From: Glandiceps talaboti
Lineage: Eukaryota > Hemichordata > Enteropneusta > Spengelidae
Assembly: GCF_964340395.1 (NCBI RefSeq)
Contig: NC_135559.1
Location: 5,354,501-5,418,500 of the forward strand
Reading direction: 5' to 3'
DNA: 64,000 bases
The notes below the pieces were generated by a model. The model worked only from the letters and a program-made list of their open reading frames with translations. It had not been told where the DNA came from and ran no database searches. Below, piece after piece: positions 25,501 through 38,172 of this stretch. Both the position numbers and the translations under genes were made by a program. The first letter of the stretch is position 1, and every line of letters starts with the position of its first letter.

Positions 25501-26964
25501 AAATAATATGGGGACCCAATTTATATGAATATTTTCATAATTACAATAATATTACTTTATTAGGAAGTAACAATTCTTTAATTCCAGTCTAAAATCAAGT
25601 TGATATGTGCCAAAAACTTACATAAAACGAGAATTTTGTCCAAACAATTTTGGTGGGAATGTTTTCAGTATTGAAGGGGTTAAATGAAATACCTTAGAGT
25701 CAACACATTGTATGATATGTTGCTTGTCTGACATGTATTACAACGATACCTTAGGTGAGTAAGATCTATCTCGACTTCTCCGTTCACTGGAGGGGTCTCT
25801 TCTCCTACTACGTACTTTATGTCTCAAGTCTTCACTGTCAAGGTCATCTCTTCTTCTGTCAGGTGACCTGTTGGTAAAGATTGTGCAAATCTTTAACTCT
25901 GAACACACTATACAACTTTGCTGTACCTAGTTATGTAATTTGTAAAAAACAAATGAAGATGAATTTTCCATGTACATCATAATACAGACTTGGGTAAAGG
26001 TGACAGTTGAGTTGGAACCAAATAGATATTTAATTTGGAACACCGATTTTCCAAAGTAAATTAACCAATCTTCGTACTAAGGACACAATATGAATAGGAA
26101 CTTACCAGTAGGTCTAACTCTGTGTATGGAATGGGACGATGATTGACATGGAGCAAACCATAAAAGGTCTATGGAACTGGGGCGTGATGGTTGAGATGGC
26201 ATAATGAACTTCATGGAACCCCCACCCCCACCCCCACCCCATGCACATGCTGATGTAATATCGCATCTTGGCAAATGAAGCACTTGTCAAAACCCATTCT
26301 ACCAAAAGTATACAGATTTAGCTCCTTTCATTTAGATGATGAAAATTTGAGTAATTTCAATGCCTGACCTTTCACCCCGCGGTCTCTTCCTTGATGCTAG
26401 GCTGTGCTGAAACCGACATTTACTGCCATAAGGACAGTGTCCATCTCGTAACCAATTACGACATGTCTCTGGACGTATCCCATCTGAACTAAGTCGGCTC
26501 TGTAAAGGAATAATGCAAAGGCAGTATGTTGTAATTTGCAGACAACATAGCTAAGTCTATCATTTATTTCACGTAATTATTCACTGAATTACTAAAAGGT
26601 TACAAAACTCAAATGAAAAAAAAGAAATAAGTACAATAGAATGAAATGAATTATATAGAAAATTAAAATTATGAATAACAATTGTAAAGCTAAAGTATCT
26701 ATAGTATAAGCTATAGCACTACTGAACCTTGTCAGTTCAGGTGTGCTAAAAATATCGAGCAGATCTAGTACTACCATACATGTAGGCTGCTTTTTAACAA
26801 AAAGTTCTAAAACTACACAAAAAGCAGTGATGTCAACATACCTCCCTTCCCCCACCACCTGGTCCAAGTCTTTCAAACACACTTGGACGTCTCCTTGAGC
26901 TTTGGGAGGAATCCTGTATCGATTTGGAGCTATCAACAGTTACCTTTCTGTGAATTTTTGACAT
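16519..26964 (-). CDS. ZC3H13: Zinc finger CCCH domain-containing protein 13 (m6A writer complex)
   Basis: Thirteen coding exons on the minus strand, high to low: 26842-26964, 26369-26499, 25750-25867, 24043-24214, 23221-23372, 22379-22521, 21900-22148, 21386-21654, 20748-21003, 18919-20570, 18123-18323, 17585-17760 and 16519-16713. Every join keeps phase; total 1278 aa (human about 1668). The N-terminus MSKIHRKVTV with RRPSVFERLGP and one CCCH finger (C54-x8-C63-x5-C69-x3-H73) are diagnostic. A short acidic/coiled segment (LTLEMRRQQLQRELELEIEK) follows, then SR/RD/RE-rich low complexity with an 11-proline run. The conserved C-terminal globular part contains KKFSPGNVLATIGVSKVLAGS and IGPCRRALCARRDMAIRKQL. 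Family role: ZC3H13 (Flacc/Xio in fly) bridges WTAP and RBM15 in the nuclear MACOM complex that supports METTL3/METTL14. The gene is complete. The middle is shorter than in vertebrates. Confidence 0.96.
17044..17295 (-). mobile_element. MITE family A, copy 2 (inverted)
   Basis: A 252-bp element with perfect 16-bp terminal inverted repeats AATAGGGAACTTGCAA / TTGCAAGTTCCCTATT. It sits in the last intron of ZC3H13, in the opposite orientation to the other three copies. Confidence 0.9.
17300..17400 (+). mobile_element. Non-LTR retrotransposon (LINE) 3'-end remnant
   Basis: In one frame the sequence reads TFETFKSRLKTYLFERAYL followed by a stop. This resembles the C-terminal signature (FK.RLKT.LF..AY) common at the end of LINE reverse-transcriptase proteins. 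It is truncated by or adjacent to MITE A copy 2 and is a dead fragment within the last ZC3H13 intron. Confidence 0.6.
19937..19976 (-). repeat. ZC3H13: Proline-run-encoding GGA/GGT repeat in ZC3H13 exon 10
   Basis: A GGA trinucleotide tract on the plus strand encodes about eleven consecutive prolines on the minus-strand protein, just downstream of RSPS and upstream of QHTRKEHEE. Confidence 0.85.
23812..24074 (-). repeat. ZC3H13: 110-bp tandem duplication spanning the ZC3H13 exon 4 donor
   Basis: The phrase CTGGGTTA(C/T)C recurs at 23841, 23951 and 24061, a strict 110-bp period. Each unit contains the 3' end of exon 4 (AACCCAGTGGA...) and a donor AG|GTGGGG. In transcript order the real donor at 24043/24042 comes first, then copies at about 23932 and 23822. 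Confidence 0.9.
24415..24690. mobile_element. hAT-like MITE in ZC3H13 intron 3
   Basis: A 276-bp element with ends CAGGGGTGAACAAATC and GGATTTGTTCAACCCTG, which are inverted repeats. Flanks GCATCAAT and GTATCAAT match at 7 of 8 positions if the last G is counted in the flank, consistent with an 8-bp hAT-type target duplication. Internal GGTCC/GGACC motifs are repeated in both orientations. Confidence 0.65.
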
Positions 26965-26991
26965 GGCTGACAAAGCCTTCAGCAACCAAAC
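26965..26991 (-). other. ZC3H13: 5'-UTR segment of ZC3H13 first coding exon
   Basis: The acceptor TTTTTTTCAG lies at 26992-26994 (read on the minus strand), so 27 nt of leader precede the ATG. The start matches the conserved family N-terminus. Confidence 0.75.
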
Positions 26992-27257
26992 CTGAAAAAA
27001 TGAATGATAATGTTCACTTTCATATATGTAATCTCAGTTTGTCCGGTAAATGGACAGTAAACATGGTTTGACTTGATAACGTTACAGACATCGCACGCGC
27101 ACATCAGAATCACATGATTTACAAAATTTTGTACAGGCATTCCGTTCTGACAAACAACCTGACAAAGGCATTTGACAGTCAGTTTTTATAACTGCACAAC
27201 AACAAATCGGAACTCAAAATGTTCTTATTTTTATGAGTGAATATTTTAAAAGCCTAC

Positions 27258-27676
27258 CTATACTAGCACATAAACGAAATCAAAACAACGCATTTCCTCT
27301 TTCGTACTTGAAAAGAGTTCCCTGGATGGATGTCGCCATATTGTTTATTATGTATTTACTCCAGTGAATCACGCCATCTAACGTGAATTTAAATTATATA
27401 AAATGTGTTTTGTACTACAGAAGCAGAAAAAAGTAAAGATAGTTATTTTCCCGCGGAGGTTTTTTCTAGCTATCAACAGTGTAATCAAAGATCTAAGGCC
27501 ATAATTTCTCATTCGGCCAATATCGACACCCTTCGGTAATCTTCGGCGAAAACGAGGTCACGAACCGCGCCAAAATAATGGTTCAAACGATCCGGAGCTA
27601 GTGTATTTCCCGGGAAAACCGAAAATTGGCTGGCTTTGTTCCATTTTCCAATTGAAGTTGACATACGAGCGCTAAG
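27258..27676. promoter_or_regulatory. Divergent promoter between ZC3H13 (-) and STAG (+)
   Basis: A relatively GC-rich stretch separates the two genes, with candidate non-coding first exons at each end. ZC3H13 has a donor TATAG|GTAGGC at 27258 on the minus strand; STAG has a donor GCTAAG|GTATTT at 27676 on the plus strand. An ATGGCG-type (YY1-like) box reads CAATATGGCGAC on the minus strand at about 27334-27345, and another (AAAATGGCGTCC) occurs at about 27794. No TATA box is evident. Exon limits are inferred from splice motifs only. Confidence 0.5.
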
Positions 27677-28925
27677 GTATTTATTATAAGTTTATTCGTG
27701 TCATTTATGCATGTTTTCATTTCACAGTATAGTTCAAATAAAAAATTTGCAGGAATATCGTAGTTTGCATGAAAACATCATTGAGAATGAAATCCAAAAT
27801 GGCGTCCTTTGTCTGTGTGTTTTGACAGTAAGTGAAGCAATTTAGACCGAATTTTAAAAGTGTAAGACTAGTCTTTGCACTTTCCATGAGAATGTTCACC
27901 ATTCAAGGCCTTGGGCACTTTGTTAAAGGTTTGTTTGGATCATATGTGTTGTAACGCGGGTACGATCTGTTCATTTTTTTCGTGTGTCGCCCTCTCTCGG
28001 TAGAAAACACGGCAGACGTATTCATACAAGTCCCGAGTACAACAATTAGTATCGTATATACAGACAGTACTATATATCGTTTTACCCGTAATTTATTGGC
28101 ACAATATTATGTTTACTTCATTCTTGACTTTGACATCTACATTTGTATGGCACTATATTTCAGTATAAAATTACAAATATAGAATTTAATGTTGATCATT
28201 GATGTATATTTTAATGCAACCTTGAAATCAAATTCGAAGTGGGGTCATTGTCGTCAACCAGGCTCTCTACTTTGCACGCTACAAGTTGACATCTGTGACA
28301 ATCAAATTAGAGTAAAATTTCTTGGTGTCGTTTATAGTACTCATGATTGATGATTTTATCGATGATCACATAAATAAACCCAACAACATAAAGCCACTGA
28401 CTCTAGTACACAGGAATGATAAAGGGCTCTGAACATATAATTTATAAACACCCAAGGGAAATCCTTGCAGGTACTTATTGTGTAGTGACAGGTTGGTCAC
28501 TGTTGTAGAGTGTCAGAATCACCTATACTGGTACAAAAATGTACAGAAATTCCTATCTCTTACAGTTAACAAGAAAACTCAGTTTTCTACTTTTAATGTT
28601 GTCTTACATTAGACCTCAGACCACTGCACTATAGAAATAGTGGTCTGAGATAAGCACAGTAATAGACAGATGTATACACGTGAATACTCATCTGGATTCC
28701 AATGTGTTCTCTTAGGAAACCATGTGAGTGGAGGTGTAAATCGTAGCGATACCGTATAGGAACTAGACTACATTGTATGTGAATACTCTCATGCATAATA
28801 TTCACTGCACTCTAATGGAACACATGTATATATAAAGATACTAATTTCAAATTGTGTCCTATTGTTTGATGTCCAAGTAACAAAACAACCAACAACAAAA
28901 CTTTTTTTGTGTACATTCTTTACAG
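27677..28925 (+). other. Presumed first intron of STAG
   Basis: No coding signal is seen. The stretch contains an 11-bp perfect hairpin (CTCAGACCACT / AGTGGTCTGAG) at about 28614-28648 and ends at the acceptor TTCTTTACAG at 28925. Confidence 0.45.
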
Positions 28926-28938
28926 CTTGACAAATCCC

Positions 28939-31900
28939 ATGATGCCATCAAGGACTGGCAAAAAAAGTAAAGATGGTGCTGGTGCTGCAGCAGCTGCCGC
29001 TGTTGCTGCTGCAGCCCTTGGTGAGCTTGCTGTAGGTTTAGGGGAACCAGGGCCATCACATGAATCACTGGAATTTGTACATGTTGAAGCACCGCCGCTA
29101 CCACCACCACCACCACTACCAATGTAAGTATTGGTGACCATATGGAAGTTTTTCTTTGCTTCTCTGTTTATCAAAATTGGAACCTGTTTCCCAAGAAATT
29201 GTTTGAAATTTTTATACATGTAGGATTATAAACGTAATAGTTCCACCAAATCATGAAAATCATAAGATAAACATACATGTACTCCACAGATCACAACTTT
29301 AGTAGAATTATTTAGATAATATTTGCATGAGGCATACAGCTGGTTGATATTTTCCATGAGTTTAGTTGTCAAGGGAACAAAATTAATTAATTCAAATCTG
29401 ACTAAAGTGAAATGTAACTGCTGTTATGTACTTTCAATGTATTTATTAAAAACATGTATTTATCACTGTTTTAGCTAGAGTTGGGAAACCTGGTAAGGGG
29501 GTAAAAATGTCAATGGTTTCCCATAGAGTCAGTCTATGGTAATTTTGTTTGGGAACCCAGGTAAAATGACATGGGAACCCTGGTAGATTTTACCTACTTA
29601 GTGCCCATAGCAAAAACACTGTATCAACCGGGGCTTTGATCGACCTCAACAAATGAATATCATACCACTGTGTTCTTTCTAAAGTTTATAATGTCTATCA
29701 CAATGTGATATTTATCAAGTTTATAATGTTTGTCACATTGTGATATTTTATCACGTTTATATTGTCTGTCACATTGTGATATTTTATCAAATTTATATAT
29801 AATTTGTCTGTCACATTGTGATATTTTATCAAGTCTATAATGTTTGTCACATTGTGATATTTTATCAAATTTATAATGTCTGTCACATTGTGATATTTTA
29901 TCACGTCTATATTGTTTGTCACATTGTGATATTTTATCAAGTTTATAACGTTTGTCACATTGTGATATTTTATCCATTTTATAATGTTTGTCACATTGTG
30001 ATATTTTATCAAGTTTATAACGTCTGTCACATTGTGATATTTTATCAAGTTTATATTGTCTGTCACATTGTGATATTTTATCAAGTTTATATTGTCTGTC
30101 ACATTGTGATATTTTATCAAGTTAATAATGTTTGTCACATTGTGATATTTTAAGAAGTTTATAATGCCTGTCACATTGTGATATTTTATCAAGTCTGTAA
30201 TGTTTGTCACATTGTGATATTTTAAGAAGTTTATAATGCCTGTCACATCGTGATATGTTATTTCAAACAGACAAGAACATCATCGTTCTGGTGGAGAAGA
30301 CAGTGATTTTGAAGATCCACATGCTACCAAAGTGAAGAAAAAAAGTGGCAAAGGCACTGGTGTAAGTTTACACATTTGATATTTCACATACTCTACAACA
30401 AGATTGTATAGAATGTATTTGCTGTAATGTCATGCTGTTTTCTGTTGTTGTTTTTACGGGGCAGAAAATTTGGTTATTCACATGAACAAACTTGGATTAT
30501 CTTTGAGATAAAAAAAGTGGAAGTCAACGAATTTTCAGTTACTGTGAATGAATTTCCAAAAAAGAGCAAAATTTTTTTTTTACTGTGAGTTTATGTGCAT
30601 GTAGTTATAAAAACCAAATTAACAAAATTAATTCACCATGCTTTCTTGTGATTTCTGAACATTCTCATGATAAAACGCAGGGTTCAAAATTAACTTCCCC
30701 AGGATTGATTTGCATATTGATTTATATACATGTATAAACAACATGGTAATATGCATATTAGTGATAAGCGTATATTATACATGTCTTCAACACTGGAACA
30801 AACTCTGACATGTTTATTTTAACACACCGAAATGTATTATAATTTTGGCATTCAAAGATTACTGAAGCTCAAGGAGGGTATAACACTTTTGAAGCACGGT
30901 AGAAACCTGCCAAGCATGGCGGCCTAGATGACAAGGACTGTGTTTACACCGTGCTTTCTCTACAGTGGGGAGAACACTGAATTGATAAATATGCTGAATG
31001 TACAGCAGCATACACTGAAACATACTACACTCATTGTATTAACACGATCCACTTGTACAATGTATGTTGTTACCTAATGTTCTGGTCTTTGTAATTCAGG
31101 GTGGCAAGAAAGGTAAAAGAGGGAAAGGCAAGGCCAAGCAACAACAGGAAGCTGAACAACAAAATGGAGCTGAGCCTGTCACATTATTCGAAATTGTAAA
31201 ACAAGGGAAAGGTGCACTTCAGGTAATAAAGGAAACAAATCAGTTCTCTTTACTCTACATGTATGTTGTCATTTTAGATTGGAATAGTTAATTTTTTGAA
31301 TTGTGTCATTCAAAGTGTAGTTGTCCTTCAATAGGGAACTTGCAAACCCGCCATGTTGCATGTTGCATCATGGGAAATGTGATAATAAATACTAATCAAT
31401 TAGCATTGTAAACAATATTTTTGCATTATTTGTAACCACAAATAATCAATTCATATTTACCCTGACCATTTTGGGAGGTTTATTTTATCGGTAGCTCCAG
31501 ATTATATATTACGATAACCACAGATAATCCCATAGTCCTTTGCATCTGAACATGCTCAGTCTGGATTGCAAGTTCCCTATTGGGAGCATGACAGTTAATT
31601 TTGTCTATCCCACCCCACCCCCATTTCAGGCAATAGTATTCCACTGCTATGCAATGACTCAGAGGTCAGTATTTTGTTCTGTTTTGTTTTTCAGTCAGTG
31701 GTTGATGAGTGGATAGAGTCGTACAAGAATGACCGCGATGCTGCAGTGATTGATCTTATTAACTACTTTATGCAGTGTTCAGGGTGCAAAGGTCAGGTCA
31801 CAGCTGAAATGTATGTGTCTGGTAATATGGACTACAGTGATATCATACGTAAAATGACAGAAGAATTTGATGAGGTGAGGGAAGAGATTAAAAGAACATT

Positions 31901-34900
31901 TGATATTAAAACTCAATCAGGTCAAAAACCTCTCTCCCCTAAAGGAATGTTCACAAGTGTGACATCACACATTTATATATGATGTAAACCATGATGAAAA
32001 TTGTAGCGGCCACACCACCACGATCGCTTCAATGTAAACACATTAAAATACTAGCCGGAAACCCGGCACTTCATATCACATAGCAATACATTTTAATCAA
32101 CTTATCAACATCTCAGTGGGGAATACAGAACCTGTTATCATTGAAGGTGTGAAAGTTTTAAGGAATTTGGTTAGAAGTGCGAAAATGAAGTTCAGCAATC
32201 ACACTGGGGACCCTAAATGAACGAATTTAGCTTGTGTGACATTGTGTGGTCGTCCCTAATGTGGTTGTCCCTAAATTAAATGCATTATGAGTCTGAAAAC
32301 AATCACATCTTTTTTGCATAACAACATCTTAATATATTCAAAGCACTCATCATAATTCCTTCACATCTCTCATCATACAGGAAAGTGGGGACTATCCACT
32401 GATTCAAACTGGTGCAGCATTCCGGAAATTCAAAAACAATTTCTGTGAATTTGTCCAGCTGTTAGTACGCCAATGTCAGTATAGTATACTGTATGATCAG
32501 TATTTGATGGATAACGTTGTATCATTACTCACTGGTTTGAGTGATTCCCAAGTCAGAGCATTCAGACATACAAGTACTTTAGCTGGTAAGTAACTTAACA
32601 ACATTTAGGCAAAAAAATTGTTTCTGGTCAGGACAGTGTCTAAAATGGTACAACAACACTTAATTTTTTTTTTATTCTCAACAAACCTGTCACTTAGTGT
32701 ACTATTTATGGCAGTTACAGTTCTTTTGATTTACTACTTTAGAGCAAGTGTGTATGTGGGGGCAGATGTCATTTGCTTGTTCATGATTGGCTCTGCAGTT
32801 GTCTGCACTGAAGAAGAGAGGGTTATTTTTGTGGTTCCCCCCAGATCTGCAGACTGCATGGGCTGGACAAACACACATACAAAAAGACTGACACGAGGGT
32901 ATTTAAGTGATGTGCATGCTGACCAGAAACAATTTACTTATTTCGAAAATGAGTACAAAAGTGGCTTTAAATTTTGACTAGTTACACACACACCAAGATG
33001 TATGTTTCAAATTTGAATTTGAATCAAACTTCTTGAAAAAGCCCACTATGAATGTATGATGTGAAACTAGTCAAAAATTTTAGCTATTTTATTTTTACCC
33101 ACTTCCTGTTTTCAAATTTTGAAATTGTCTAAAGGCAGTATTAGAATACTAAAATCTACCTTATATTTTATGTTGACAGCAATGAAATTAATGACTGCAC
33201 TGGTGAACGTAGCTTTGAATCTGAGTGTTAGTCAAGACAATACACAGAGACAGTATGATGCAGAGAAAGCCAAACAGATGCCAAAGAGAGCTGCAGAACG
33301 TCTTGAGATGTTACTTGCCAAGAGAAAAGAACTTCAAGAAAACATGGAAGAAGTTAACCAGATGATGAATAATATCTTCAAAGGAGTCTTTGTACACAGA
33401 TACAGGTAAAGTTGTGATATTTGTTACAACAATAATTTGGAGTCTTTACACAGATACAGGTAAAGTTGTGATGTTTGTTACAGCAATAATTTTGAGTCTT
33501 TGAACTCAGATACAGGTAAAGTTGTGATGTTTGTTACAACAGTAATTTTGAGTCTGTGAACACAGATACAGGTAAAGTTGTGATGTTTGTTACAACAGTA
33601 ATTCAGAGTCTTTGAACACAGATACAGGTAAAGTTGTGATGTTTGTTACAACAGTAATTTTGAGTCTGTGAACACAGATACAGGTAAAGTTGTGATGTTT
33701 GTTACAACAGTAATTTTGAGTCTGTGAACACAGATACAGGTAAAGTTGTGATGTTTGTATCAACAGTAATTCAGAGCCTTTGAACACAAATATAGGCTGA
33801 AATCTTTCAACACTATAAATTAGACATGTTTAGCAATTCATTATTTGAGAAATACTTTTATGTACATGTAGACAAGAAAGATCAGAGCTATTCTACACAT
33901 GCAGTATAATTAAGAGGTAGGAACTTGAACATGTGTTTTTCATTATTCCTGAGAATGTACAAGACAAAAGTACAGTTTGGTGGCCAACAAGACAAATTGT
34001 GTATTATGATGAACTTAGGGTTATTGTTTGGTCAGAGTACATTCAAGATACAGAGTAAATTCCCTAGGATGAACCATATTTGCAATTTGAACCTTGTGTT
34101 GTTTTACATGCATCTTCTAAAACTGAAAACATGTTATTTACTTGTGACAGAGATACACAACCTGAGATCAGAGCCATATGTCTTGGAGAAATTGGTATAT
34201 GGATGAAGAATTACAGTGAAACTTTTCTCAGTGATAGCTACCTCAAATATGTTGGATGGACACTACATGATAAAGTAAGTTTGTAGAAATTCTTCCTCCA
34301 TGGTCAGTTTGAAAATGTTACAAAGATTTGCTAAGTTATTCAAAATACGGAAGTGTGCTTTGACTTTTAAAAAAAAAATACAAAGATAAAAAAAAATTCA
34401 AAAAGTATTCAGAGTGTTCTGAGATATGCTAGATGTTTGATATGCAATAAATAGGGAAGGTTGCTATACCTGAATTGTATATACTGATATTAATTGCATA
34501 GAGTTGTTCAGTTCTCCAATGTTGAACTGCAGAAACCAAATCAGAGAGAGATATAATTATATAAATGTTATTTTATCACAAACAGGAAAGGTTACCTTTT
34601 CCAAATATTTCATCTAGACTTGTTTAACTTCTTCAGTGGACTTAATGTTTTCACCAGATGTTAATGGCGTCACATGATTATTGACATCAGAGAGGCCTGG
34701 TGTCAGAGGCCACATGAATCATATCAGCGGTCTTATAAATCATATCAGCGGCCATATAAATCACATCAGTGTATTATTCTCAAAAAGATCAATACACACA
34801 TGTTCTTATATATAAAAAAAAAAAATTTTCTCCTGTACCTATAGGTTGGTGAAGTACGACAGAAGTGTTTATTTGCATTGATACCACTGTATTCAAATCC

Positions 34901-37900
34901 AGAACTAGCTCCAAAACTTGAACTGTTCACCAACCGATTCAAAGATCGCATTGTCTCCATGACTCTAGATAAGGAAGTAGAGGTTGCTGTCCAGGCAATC
35001 AAAGTTGTCACACTCATCTTCAAGTAAGAAAAATATCAAGTTTTTCTTGTTTTGCATCATTGGTTTCCATTGATGAATTTTTAGCCCCAGTGGGGGCACA
35101 GTCTAGAAGGGGTTATAGGAATGATCTGTGTCTGTTCATGAGTAGGTCTGTTCTGTCGTTTGTTGACAGCCCTATCTCTGACACTATCAACTCAATTTAA
35201 AATGGGAACACCACTCCAGGAAATGAAGTTATTTTCCTAACCTATGTATTCTGGAGAGTCATTTCTTGATTTCTTGATCACCTACAATTACTTGGGATGT
35301 CAGAAAAAAAACATCATATTTATGTTTTCCTAGATTTAATGAAGAAATATTATCTGTAGAAGATAGGGAAAATGTATATCAGCTGGTTTACTCCTCACAC
35401 CGGAATGTAGCCCAGGCTGCCGGAGAGTTTCTCAATGAATGTCTATTTAAACGTGATGATACCCAGGCTAGTCACCGTAGCAACAAAAGACGCAGCCCAA
35501 ATGCACCACTTATCAAAGATCTAGTACAATTCTTTATAGAGAGTGAGGTAAGATTTGAGTTTTATGATCATAGTTGAAATTGTGACGCCAAAGCAAATGT
35601 GATGTACTTGAGCAGTATTTCTCTTATTTCTTATTGATTGGTGGAATATAAATCTCTTGATAGCCAACGGTTTCATGATGGTGTATAATGGTAATCTTCC
35701 TGAAACTGTTCTGAACTTGAAATGTATGCGAGTGGCAAACATAAAAATGCACAACTCGTCCAGTTTTAGAAAGACAAAAGATTTTCTAGTTTGGCCACTA
35801 GGGGTGCTATTTGACAAGCAGTATGGGCCAGATATGTCCAGCCAATTAGTGTAGTTTGAAAATCCTAACTTTTCATGGCAAACGCCAATAATATTCTCAT
35901 TTAATTCAGATAGTTCTGCTTCTTTTATTTTGAACTGTTTAAGAAAAGACTTCACCCACCCATACATATAGGAGTCTACTTGTAAAATTGACAAGACTAC
36001 AATGGTTCATTGTCCAGTTTCAGGTGCATTGTGCAAGACAATGTCGCTGATGAAGTGTTTATGATTTTGTCTTTATTACATGTGAAATATCATTTTCAGA
36101 AGTAATGAAGACATGTTGACCACTTTAATTGTTAGTGATTTTATAGAACAAATGTCATCAATAACAGAAGGATTTTGCTTGTAAACCAAGGGTCCACCCC
36201 CCCCCCCCCCCACACACACACACACACACACACACAAATACATAGCTTTGTATAGGGAGATGCCCGATGCATCTTGGAACGTGCAATAGGTCTATTGTCA
36301 TTCAGTTCTATTGTTGTACATTATACAGCTTCATGAACATGCTGCGTACCTAGTAGATGCTGTATGGGATATCAATGACATGGTCAAAGACTGGGATTGT
36401 ATGACAGAGCTACTGTTAGAAGAGCCAGGCAGAGGGGAAGATGGTAAGGTTAAATTTCAGTCATCATTTTGTGACAGGAATAGTTGAACCAGCAAGTTGC
36501 AATGGCTCAATCATTTGCATGAGATTAACTAATAGTTCAGCATTTCATATTTGCCAAAAGTGTAACTGCAATGTGTGATCTTTCAGCCCTTGATGACCGA
36601 CAGGAGACAGCATTGATTGAAGTCATGGTGAGTGCTGCAAGACAAGCTGCTGAAGGACATCCTCCTGTAGGTAGAAGCTCTGCTAAGAAGGTGAGAAATG
36701 AATATGGTGTATTTTGAAAGTTATGATAATGACAAAGTTTCTAAATCGTGTTATTGAAATATTGTAGCTAGCAGGCTTCATGGTCAATGTGGCAAGCATT
36801 CGCTCCACTCAGCCTGTGAACTCAGTAATTCAAATTTGGCTACATAACTTGTCATTAGGCAGAATTCTGTGATTGATTAACAAAGCTATGATGTCAACGA
36901 CCGTGAAGGTTGCTTCATTTGGATTTGAAATTTCATCTCAACTCCTCATTGAGGTATACATTGGGTAAAGGCATCTTCAGATTCAAAACCGATGTATGGC
37001 CTCTAGACTAGATAATGTTTTATTAAACTGGCAAGATGATTTTCTTTGTTGTAGCAAATTTTAACAAGCAAAGAGAAGAAAGCTGTAATGGATGACAAAA
37101 TGAAATTGACAGAACATTTCATTGCCAAACTTCCTGAACTGTTAGCAAAGGTGAGATGATCATGTACATGTATCTTTACTCCCCTGTTTAGTCCAGGGCA
37201 TTGATCTGTGCACGGTTGGAAATAATGAAAAATGTTTTCTTGCCTATTGGACAAGTAGAAATCATAAAACACTTGTCCAAATCAGAAAGTACTTCTCTCC
37301 CAAAGTAGATATTTTTTTTTGGAATTTTATTGATATGTCACTTTTGATAAGCGAGTTGCCATAATGTTACTTCCAGTTTGAGTAAACTCAGGAAATTTAA
37401 TCATTACTACACTTCTGTTTACATGTTGAAATGTCACTCTAAAAAATTCTGCAAATACAGGATAAGTTTTACTTGTATTAGAATGAGCAAGCAATGATTT
37501 TAAAATTGATAACCATGGGAAATTCTACTTGTCCATTAGGACAAATACTTTCTTAAATCACTTGCCAAGTGATTCAAATCACTTGTCTAGGACAAGTAAA
37601 ATGTGAATTTTACAAGCAGCATATTTGACCAATAGAGAAGTTAATGTGCTCTGAATTCTTAGGTTCATTTTAGTCGAAGGTTGTAAACAAGCCATAGTAT
37701 GCGAAAGAGGGCCAGAGCACATTGAAGAGTTAAGTCATTCCATGCCTGTAACACTGCATTGTTGAGTATGATCTGTTTTGACCTGTCATTACATATTTCT
37801 TTCACTCTGACAGTACACAGTTGATGCAGAGAAGGTAGCAAACCTTCTAGAGATACCTCAACACTTTGATGTTGAGATTTATACAACAAGTAGGTTGGAA

Positions 37901-38140
37901 AAACATTTGGATACTCTGCTGAAACATATGAAGGAAATAGTGGAGAAGCATACAGAATCTGAGGTATGTGTAGTTGTGTGTGTGATGGGGGGATGTGTGG
38001 GTGTGGGTGGGTGGGTGGGTGTGTGTGTGGTGAGGTTGGAAAAATACCTGGATACTCTTGAAACATGAAGGAAATAGTGGAAAAGGAGTTGGATATGTGT
38101 ACGGTAGTGTGTGCGTAGTGATGTGTGTGTGCGCATGCAT

Positions 38141-38172
<32 letters not shown>

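Noticed and set aside
26105-26150. Possible 14-nt micro-exon in ZC3H13 (CACAG ... GTAAGT)
   Set aside because: Including it shifts the frame into the next exon, whereas skipping it keeps a perfect in-frame join.
28614-28648. Perfect 11-bp hairpin as a possible microRNA
   Set aside because: The stem is far too short for a pre-miRNA and flanks do not extend the pairing.
29660-30246. 182-codon and other frames on both strands
   Set aside because: They arise from the 36-bp minisatellite, whose length is a multiple of three and free of stops in some frames.
29681-30258. CRISPR-like array (36-bp repeats)
   Set aside because: There are no unique spacers; units are directly adjacent and the host is an animal genome.
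32618-32977. 119-codon frame
   Set aside because: It overlaps MITE B copy 2 and its homologue elsewhere is the same repeat, so it is not a gene.
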